From: an uncultured Collinsella sp.
Lineage (GTDB): Bacteria > Actinomycetota > Coriobacteriia > Coriobacteriales > Coriobacteriaceae
Direction of reading: 5' to 3'
DNA length: 10,848 bases
NCBI GenBank assembly: GCA_902489955.1
Contig: CABUBY010000056.1
Coordinates: 1-10,848, forward strand
The notes beneath the pieces were generated by a model. That model did not search any database and had not been told where the DNA came from. It worked only from the letters and a program-made list of their open reading frames with translations. Positions 6,279-10,848 of the stretch are shown here, in pieces. Position numbers and translations under genes: made by a program. The first letter of the stretch is position 1, and every line of letters starts with the position of its first letter.

Positions 6279-7304
6279 ATGGCACAGAGCGCGAACATGG
6301 ATGCGTCGGAGCTTGCACGCGATATCGCGGCCGGCCTAGCATCGGCAACGACGGCAACGGAGCGCGCGGCACTGGTGCCCGCAGAGCTCGTCGAGGCCAT
6401 TCAGCAGCTAAAAACCCAACGTGACGCGGTGATCCTGGCGCACTATTACGTGGCGCCCGAGGTGCAGGCCGTGGCTGATTACGTCGGCGACAGCTTCTAC
6501 CTGGCAAAGCTCGCCAAGAGCCTGCCGCAGCAGACTATCGTGCTGTGCGGCGTGGAGTTTATGGGCGAGAGCGCCAAACTGCTCAATCCCACTAAGACCG
6601 TGCTGCTGCCCGAGCCGGGCGCGGACTGCCCCATGGCGCACATGGTCAAGCGCGAGACAGTCGATGCAGCGCGCGCCGAGTACGGTGACGACCTTGCCGT
6701 GGTCTGCTACGTCAACTCCACGGTCGAGATCAAGAGCTGGAGCGACGTGTGCGTCACCAGCTCCAACGCCGTTAAGATCGTGTCCGAGCTGCCGCAGCAG
6801 CATATCCTGTTCATTCCCGACCAAAACTTGGGCCGCTTCGTAGCCGAGCAGGTGCCGCAAAAGCACGTCATCCTCAACAACGGCTACTGCCCGCGCCATC
6901 ACATCATCACCGTCGAGCAGATCGTCGACGCGACGGAGGCCCACCCCGACGCGCTCGTGCTGGCGCATCCTGAGTGCAAGGCCGACGTTCTGGCCGAGGC
7001 CGACTACATCGGCTCCACCGCCGGCATCATCAAGTATGCCGAGGAGTCCGACGCGAGCGAGTTCATTATCGTGACGGTCCGCGGCGTGCTCTACGAGCTC
7101 GAGCGCCGCTGCCAGGGCACCGGCAAGAAGTTCTACTTCCCCGCGGTGCAGCCCACCTGCGTCAACATGGATCTCATCACGCTCGAAAAGCTCGTGCGCT
7201 GCCTGGAGACGGGCGAGGGCGAGGTGCAGATTGGCGTGTCGGACGAGGCCGCCGATCAGGCCAAGCTCACGCTCGACCGCATGCTCGAGTACGCAGCGCG
7301 CTAG
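6279..7304 (+). CDS. nadA: Quinolinate synthase NadA
   Basis: NadA is the oxygen-sensitive [4Fe-4S] enzyme that condenses iminoaspartate with dihydroxyacetone phosphate to give quinolinate, the second step of de novo NAD synthesis. The product is 341 residues, close to the family's usual 300-350. The cluster cysteines are C117 (ADCPMA), C204 (NGYCPRHH) and C294 (QPTCVNM); their spacing, 87 and 90 residues, agrees with E. coli C113, C200 and C297. Other signatures are AHYYVAPEVQ (54-63), VEFMGESAKLLNP (92-104), VTSSNAV (159-165), PDQNLGR (180-186), HPEC (230-233) and GSTAGI (245-250). The ATG at 6279 has GAGGGG five bases upstream; the TTG immediately before it is an unlikely start. First gene of the nadA-nadB-nadC-niaR operon, behind the palindrome-controlled promoter. 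Confidence 0.98.
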   Translation: MAQSANMDASELARDIAAGLASATTATERAALVPAELVEAIQQLKTQRDAVILAHYYVAPEVQAVADYVGDSFYLAKLAKSLPQQTIVLCGVEFMGESAKLLNPTKTVLLPEPGADCPMAHMVKRETVDAARAEYGDDLAVVCYVNSTVEIKSWSDVCVTSSNAVKIVSELPQQHILFIPDQNLGRFVAEQVPQKHVILNNGYCPRHHIITVEQIVDATEAHPDALVLAHPECKADVLAEADYIGSTAGIIKYAEESDASEFIIVTVRGVLYELERRCQGTGKKFYFPAVQPTCVNMDLITLEKLVRCLETGEGEVQIGVSDEAADQAKLTLDRMLEYAAR

Positions 7305-7318
7305 AACAATGCGGCATG

Positions 7319-7331
7319 AGGGACGGTCCCT
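7319..7331. repeat. 13-bp palindrome AGGGACGGTCCCT between nadA and nadB
   Basis: AGGGAC-G-GTCCCT is perfect about its central G and is followed by TTATGTCACA. It lies in the 55-nt nadA-nadB gap and ends before the nadB ribosome site. It could slow ribosomes, set mRNA stability between the two genes, or be a short dispersed repeat. It shares the GGGAC core with the palindromes at 1812-1881 and 10146-10245. Confidence 0.6.
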
Positions 7332-7344
7332 TATGTCACATTCA

Positions 7345-7353
7345 AGGGAGAGG
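7345..7353 (+). promoter_or_regulatory. nadB: Ribosome binding site that decides the nadB start
   Basis: AGGGAGAGG lies six bases before the GTG at 7360. The in-frame ATG at 7333 has only GGTCCCTT before it, part of the palindrome, so this site favours the GTG start. Confidence 0.65.
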
Positions 7354-7359
7354 ATTCCT

Positions 7360-8736
7360 GTGGAAACCAAGCAATACCCCGATATGGAGTGCGACGTCGT
7401 TATTGCCGGCTGCGGCGTAGCGGGCCTGTATGCGGCTCTCAACCTGCCGACGAGCATGCGCGTGATCATGCTCTCCAAGGGCGCTGTCGACGAGTGCGAT
7501 TCGATGCTCGCACAGGGCGGCATTTGCGTGCTGCCCGAGGGCTCGGACTACGATGCCTTCTTTGAGGACACCATGCACGCCGGCCACTACGAGAACCGCC
7601 GCGAGAGCGTCGACATCATGATCCGCTCGAGCCGCTCGGTCATCAACGACCTGCTGGCGATGGGCGTGGACTTTGAGCGCAAGGCCGACGGCAGCCTCGA
7701 CTTTACCCGCGAGGGCGCGCACAGCCGTCCGCGAATTGCCTTCCATGCCGACATTACGGGCAAGGAGATCACGACCAAGCTGCTCCAGGCCGTTCGCAAG
7801 CTGGATAACGTGCAGATTTTGGAGCACGTGGCCATGACCGACATTCTAACGGGCGAGCGTGACGGCGCCACGGTGTGCACCGGCGTCGTCGCCGTTCCCG
7901 TGGACGAGGACAACTCGGTTCGTCCCGCCGACGAGCTGACAAATGCCGCCGAGGGCGTGCATGCCGGCGAGCCGTTTAAGATCCATGCCCGCCACACGCT
8001 GTGGGCGACGGGCGGTATCGGCGGCGTATACGACCATTCGACCAACTACCCGCAGCTCACGGGCGATGCCTGCTACATCGCTCAGGAGCATGGCATTAAG
8101 ATGGAGCACCTGGACTACGTGCAGATCCACCCCACGGGACTGTTCTCGCCGCAGCCAGGCCGCACCTTCCTGATCAGCGAGAGCTGCCGCGGCGAGGGCG
8201 CGATTTTGCTCAACGCCGCCGGCGAGCGCTTTACTGACGAGTTGCAGCCGCGCGACGTGGTCGCCGCCGCTATTCGTGAGCAGATGAAGCAGGACGGCAC
8301 CGAGCACGAGTGGCTGAGCTTTGCCCCCGTCGAGCGCGACGTGGTGACCGGGCACTTCGCCAACATCCGCGCGCGCTGCCTTGAGGACGGTCGCGACATC
8401 TTGGATGAGCCCATCCCCGTCACACCCACGCAGCACTACTTTATGGGCGGCGTGTGGGTCGACAAGGACGGCTGCACCTCGATGCCCGAGCTCTACGCCG
8501 CCGGCGAGACGGCCTGCAACGGCGTTCACGGCAAGAATCGCCTAGCTTCCAACAGCTTGCTCGAGTCCCTAGTCTGGGGTCGCCGCGCTGCTTGGCGTAT
8601 GCGCACCGGCGAGTCGCTGGCCGTGGAGCAGGCGGGCGAGCCCGCGCTTGATGGACGCCATCGCGCCCTGAGTTCCGATACCCTTGCAATCGATGATTTG
8701 GCCTGTGCCGCCGGCACGCAGGCCGTGGAGGAGTAG
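7360..8736 (+). CDS. nadB: L-aspartate oxidase NadB (short form)
   Basis: NadB is a flavoenzyme that oxidises L-aspartate to iminoaspartate, passed directly to NadA; E. coli NadB can use fumarate instead of oxygen, which would suit an anaerobe. The FAD site is GCGVAGLYAAL at 17-27. Family signatures are GGICVLPEGSDYDAFFED (53-70), IHPTG (256-260), ESCRGEGA (274-281), QHYFMGGV (358-365) and HGKNRLASNSLLESLVWG (390-407), the last being nearly the E. coli sequence and distinguishing it from fumarate reductase subunits. At 458 residues it is shorter than E. coli NadB (540): the C-terminal helical domain is reduced to about 45 residues, like clostridial short forms. GTG at 7360 is chosen from its ribosome site; ATG at 7333 would add nine residues. 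The end of the gene supplies the ribosome site (GGAGGAG) for nadC. Confidence 0.95.
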   Translation: METKQYPDMECDVVIAGCGVAGLYAALNLPTSMRVIMLSKGAVDECDSMLAQGGICVLPEGSDYDAFFEDTMHAGHYENRRESVDIMIRSSRSVINDLLAMGVDFERKADGSLDFTREGAHSRPRIAFHADITGKEITTKLLQAVRKLDNVQILEHVAMTDILTGERDGATVCTGVVAVPVDEDNSVRPADELTNAAEGVHAGEPFKIHARHTLWATGGIGGVYDHSTNYPQLTGDACYIAQEHGIKMEHLDYVQIHPTGLFSPQPGRTFLISESCRGEGAILLNAAGERFTDELQPRDVVAAAIREQMKQDGTEHEWLSFAPVERDVVTGHFANIRARCLEDGRDILDEPIPVTPTQHYFMGGVWVDKDGCTSMPELYAAGETACNGVHGKNRLASNSLLESLVWGRRAAWRMRTGESLAVEQAGEPALDGRHRALSSDTLAIDDLACAAGTQAVEE

Positions 8737-8739
8737 ACC

Positions 8740-9600
8740 ATGAATCCCATTACCATGAAACTCGTCGTCGATGATCTGATCCTGCAGGCTCTGCGCGAGG
8801 ACATTACGTTTGAGGACGTGAGCACGGCGAGCGTGTGCCCCACGGCGCGCCCCGCCACGGTGGAGCTTATCGCCAAGGCCGACGGCATCATCGCCGGTCT
8901 GGACGTGTTCGCCCGCACCTTTGAGCTGCTGGACCCGCAGAGCTCGGTGCTGTTTGATGTTGCCGACGGTGACGAGGTGCACGCCGGCGACCACGTGGGC
9001 CAGGTGCGCGGCGATGCGCGCGTGCTGCTTTCGGGCGAGCGCGTGGCGCTCAACTACCTGCAGCGCATGAGCGGTATCGCTACCTATACGCACAGAATGG
9101 CAGCGGCGCTCGAGGGTACCAAGACCGTGCTCGTCGACACACGCAAGACCACGCCGGGCATGCGCGTGTTTGAGAAGGCGGCGGTTGAGATCGGCGGCGG
9201 CAGCAACCATCGCTACAACCTGTCGACAGCCGTCATGCTCAAGGACAACCACATCGATGCCGCCGGTGGCGTGACGCGCGCGATCGAGATGGCGCGCGCC
9301 CACGCGTCGTTTACCACGACGGTCGAGATTGAGTGCGAGAACCTGGACATGGTACGCGAAGCCGTGGAGGCCGGTGCCGACATTATCATGTTCGACAACA
9401 TGACCCATGACGACATGGCCGCCGCCATCGAGCTTATCGCCGGTCGCGCCAAGACCGAGTGTTCGGGCAATGTGGACGCCGACAACATTCGCGCCCTGGC
9501 TGATCTGGGCGTCGACTACATTAGCTCGGGCGCCCTGACGCACTCCGCGCCGATCCTCGACCTCTCGCTTAAGCACCTGCGTCTGCTGGACGGTAAATAA
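8740..9600 (+). CDS. nadC: Nicotinate-nucleotide pyrophosphorylase (carboxylating) NadC
   Basis: NadC, quinolinate phosphoribosyltransferase, turns quinolinate and PRPP into nicotinate mononucleotide, CO2 and pyrophosphate, the last step of this operon's pathway. The 286-residue length is typical. Active-site segments: ERVALNYLQRMSGIAT (100-115), DTRKTTPGMR (133-142), NHRYNLSTAVMLKDNH (156-171), EIECENLD (197-204), IIMFDN (215-220) and DYISSGALTH (259-268). R101, R135, K136, H157, R158 and K168 are at the positions that bind substrate phosphates and carboxylates in the family. The ATG at 8740 is three bases after the nadB stop, with GGAGGAG six bases before it. Its TAA overlaps the ATG of niaR by one base (TAATG). 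Confidence 0.98.
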   Translation: MNPITMKLVVDDLILQALREDITFEDVSTASVCPTARPATVELIAKADGIIAGLDVFARTFELLDPQSSVLFDVADGDEVHAGDHVGQVRGDARVLLSGERVALNYLQRMSGIATYTHRMAAALEGTKTVLVDTRKTTPGMRVFEKAAVEIGGGSNHRYNLSTAVMLKDNHIDAAGGVTRAIEMARAHASFTTTVEIECENLDMVREAVEAGADIIMFDNMTHDDMAAAIELIAGRAKTECSGNVDADNIRALADLGVDYISSGALTHSAPILDLSLKHLRLLDGK

Positions 9601-10135
9601 TGAACGCCCGCGAGCGTCGCCGTGCCATCATGGCCGTGCTCGAGGGAGCCAAGGGGCCCGTATCGGGCAGCGCGCTTGCCCGCGAGGTGGGTGTGAGCCG
9701 CCAGGTCGTGGTGCAGGACATCGCCCTGCTGCGCGCCGATGGGCACGATATCGTGGCGACCAACCGCGGCTACGTGCCGCGAGTAGCCCCGCCGTGCCCA
9801 CGCGTCTTGTTAAGGTGCGCCACAGTGTGGAGCAGGCGGGCGACGAGCTTACGAGTATCGTCGACGCGGGTGGCGCCGTGCTCAATGTGATCGTCAACCA
9901 TCGTGTGTACGGCAAGATCACGGCCGACCTGGACATCCGCAACCGCCGCGATGTCGAGCGCTACCTAGAGGGCATCGCCAGCGGCAAGAGCTTCCCGCTG
10001 CTGACGGTGACCAGCGGCTACCACTTCCATCGCATCGCCGCGGAAGACGAGCAAACCCTTGACGAGATCGAGGCCATGCTCAAGGAAAAAGGCTATCTGG
10101 CAGACCTGATGCCCTACGAGGACGATCTGTCGTAG
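9600..10135 (+). pseudogene. niaR: NiaR (3H-domain niacin-responsive repressor) split by an apparent frameshift
   Basis: NiaR represses NAD synthesis and niacin uptake genes when niacin is bound. The gene starts at the ATG overlapping the nadC stop and encodes a clear helix-turn-helix half: MNARERRRAIMAVLEG, SGSALAREVGVSRQVVVQD, then IVATNRGYVPRVAP. From about 9788 the family similarity moves to another frame (open to the TAG ending at 10135): VPTRLVKVRHSVEQAGDEL, NHRVYGKITADLDI, GYHFHR. One extra C in the CCCC at 9787-9790 would rejoin the halves into a 178-residue protein of normal length, in which H75, E83, H142 and H144 fit the 3H metal-site pattern. As written, translation from 9600 runs out of frame to 9890, giving 96 residues; a GTG at 9794 could start the C-terminal half alone, without a good ribosome site. 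The cause may be a real one-base deletion or a sequencing error. No standard -1 slippery heptamer is present. Confidence 0.85.
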
Positions 10136-10145
10136 CCGACGCTGC

Positions 10146-10245
10146 AAACGTCCCTAAGCGGCAATCTGACGTTCAATCGTCGGTCGCGTACCACAAAGTA
10201 CGCTTTCCTCCTCTTTCACGTCACCTTGCTCGCTTAGGGACGTTT
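10146..10245. repeat. Structured 100-bp element with 15-bp terminal inverted repeats (MITE/REP-like)
   Basis: The ends are AAACGTCCCTAAGCG (10146-10160) and its exact reverse complement (10231-10245); pairing continues four more bases after a one-base bulge. Inside are GCGTAC-cacaaa-GTACGC (10186-10203) and a weaker GACG-ttcaat-CGTC (10168-10181), giving a branched fold. CGCTG lies one base outside each end (10140-10144 and 10247-10251), as a 5-bp target duplication would. It contains no ORF. It may be a non-autonomous mobile palindrome or a structured 3' UTR of the nad operon. Structure is seen; identity is inferred. Confidence 0.65.
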
Positions 10246-10290
10246 TCGCTGACGTGAGCTCAACCTGCGACGGTGCCAAATTAGTTATCA

Positions 10291-10337
10291 CACAAAAAAA
10301 GAGGCCTCCGCGGCGATGCGGAGGCCTCTTTTTTGTG
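10291..10337. terminator. Bidirectional Rho-independent terminator between niaR and the ferredoxin gene
   Basis: A perfect GC stem (GAGGCCTCCGC with GCGGAGGCCTC) around a 6-nt loop is flanked by seven A on the left and six T on the right, so it works on both strands. It ends the nad operon from the left and the convergent ferredoxin transcript from the right. Confidence 0.93.
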
Positions 10338-10373
10338 CACGGTGTACTTTTGAGTGTGCAGGTGGGGGAGTGG

Positions 10374-10559
10374 TTACTCCTCGACGATCTCGGTGATCGC
10401 GCCAGCGGGGCAAGCGTCCTGGCAAGCGCCACAGGCGACGCAGGAGTCCTCGTCAGCGACGGTAGCGACGTCCTGGAGCTCCAGAACGCCAGCGGGGCAG
10501 GAGTCGACGCAAACGCCACAAGCGATGCACTCGTCGGCATCAATTACGGGATGAGCCAT
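10374..10559 (-). CDS. Small 2x[4Fe-4S] ferredoxin
   Basis: A 61-residue, strongly acidic, clostridial-type ferredoxin that carries low-potential electrons in the cytoplasm, for instance between pyruvate:ferredoxin oxidoreductase and hydrogenase. Two CxxCxxCxxxCP motifs are present: C11, C14, C17, C21 and C40, C43, C46, C50, each followed by Pro. The two halves are clear internal repeats (CIACGVCVDSCPAG and CVACGACQDACPAG). The ATG at 10559 gives MAHPVIDADEC and has GAGAGGAAA upstream; an in-frame start 22 codons earlier (10625) is unlikely because it falls in the proposed -10 box. The gene is single, with its own promoter and terminator. A partner enzyme cannot be named from this window. Confidence 0.96.
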   Translation of the reverse strand: MAHPVIDADECIACGVCVDSCPAGVLELQDVATVADEDSCVACGACQDACPAGAITEIVEE

Positions 10560-10620
10560 GGTAGTTTCCTCTCTGTTGACCGACGCTACAGGCGATGCGC
10601 GCCGGTTTGATTCGGGCAAA

Positions 10621-10648
10621 AACATACCACGGGAGCGACCGTTTGCAA
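10621..10648 (-). promoter_or_regulatory. Candidate ferredoxin promoter
   Basis: On the minus strand TTGCAA (10648-10643, four of six) and TATGTT (10626-10621, four of six) are separated by 16 bp. Transcription would start near 10614, giving a leader of about 55 nt before the ATG at 10559. Confidence 0.45.
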
Positions 10649-10700
10649 TACCCTCTGACCGGCATCTTCATACCGTTCGCCGAGTATGCCAAGGTTTACT

Positions 10701-10734
10701 AAAAAACGCGCAGGTGGGGCCGTTGAGCTGCGCA
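10701..10734 (-). terminator. Candidate terminator of a gene lying right of the window
   Basis: On the minus strand GCGCAG (10733-10728) pairs with CTGCGC (10713-10708) around a 14-nt loop, followed by C and six T. The stem is short, so strength is moderate at best. It lies upstream of the ferredoxin promoter and would insulate it from an incoming minus-strand transcript. I see no supported coding sequence from 10735 to 10848. Confidence 0.4.
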
Positions 10735-10848
10735 AATGTTAGCTAAAGGTGACTTGAAATATTGAGCTATTGCGCGCGCCTGCGGAAAGGGCATCCCGTT
10801 ATTTAGCCGAAAACCGGGTCGCAGTTTCCGGTTGAGCCTTCAGACGGA

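Noticed and set aside
6408..7523. Minus-strand open frame of 371 codons opposite nadA
   Set aside because: Shadow of nadA, whose three FeS cysteines and all motifs are on the plus strand; no ribosome site or family match.
8569..9576. Minus-strand open frame of 335 codons opposite nadC
   Set aside because: Shadow of nadC for the same reasons; a His- and Arg-rich product without domains.
9783..9800. Programmed -1 frameshift in niaR
   Set aside because: The local sequence does not fit an X-XXY-YYZ slippery heptamer in the starting frame and no following pseudoknot is evident; a lost base in the C run is simpler.
10690..10700. AGGTTTAC near the right edge, matching part of the nadA palindrome arm
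   Set aside because: Only eight bases match and there is no inverted partner, so it is probably chance.
10735..10848. Possible 3' end of a minus-strand gene at the right edge
   Set aside because: Two minus-strand frames stay open for about 15 codons before a stop, too short to support either; neither gives a recognisable motif.

Overview
The window is about 62% GC by eye and looks like a chromosomal segment of an anaerobic, high-GC Gram-positive bacterium. The best guess is class Coriobacteriia (Collinsella or a relative). This rests on codon use, the nadA-nadB-nadC-niaR order, the hydrogenase-maturation and nickel genes, a LytTR/GHKL two-component pair and a small 2x[4Fe-4S] ferredoxin. No search was run, so the genus is an inference.

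Layout. (1) 1-2667, minus strand: a nickel/hydrogenase cluster. It reads, in order of transcription, a small His-bearing helical protein, nikR with an unusual His/Cys-rich N-terminus, a 30-nt-arm inverted repeat, then hypF, which runs off the left edge. (2) 2745-3921: thioredoxin (minus) with its own terminator, divergent from a gene of unknown function (plus) that looks like a decayed uracil-DNA-glycosylase-fold protein. (3) 3986-5985, minus strand: a translationally coupled response regulator (LytTR) and GHKL sensor kinase of the AgrA/AgrC type, with no visible peptide-processing partner. (4) 6194-10135, plus strand: the de novo NAD operon nadA-nadB-nadC-niaR, preceded by a 19-bp-arm palindrome that overlaps a good promoter and is probably the NiaR operator. 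niaR is split by an apparent 1-nt loss in a short C run, separating the DNA-binding half from the 3H ligand-binding half. (5) 10146-10848: a structured roughly 100-bp element with 15-bp terminal inverted repeats, a strong bidirectional terminator, a ferredoxin gene (minus) with a promoter, and a non-coding right end with a candidate terminator of a gene lying further right.

How they work together. NadB (aspartate to iminoaspartate), NadA (iminoaspartate plus dihydroxyacetone phosphate to quinolinate) and NadC (quinolinate to nicotinate mononucleotide) form a complete route. NiaR would shut it down when niacin is available, if it is functional. NikR and HypF point to [NiFe]-hydrogenase assembly under nickel control. 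No mobile-element genes, CRISPR arrays, rRNA or tRNA genes were recognised. The items most worth a second look are the broken niaR, the metal-binding features of the nikR operon, the decayed UDG-like protein, and three intergenic palindromes that share a GGGAC core.
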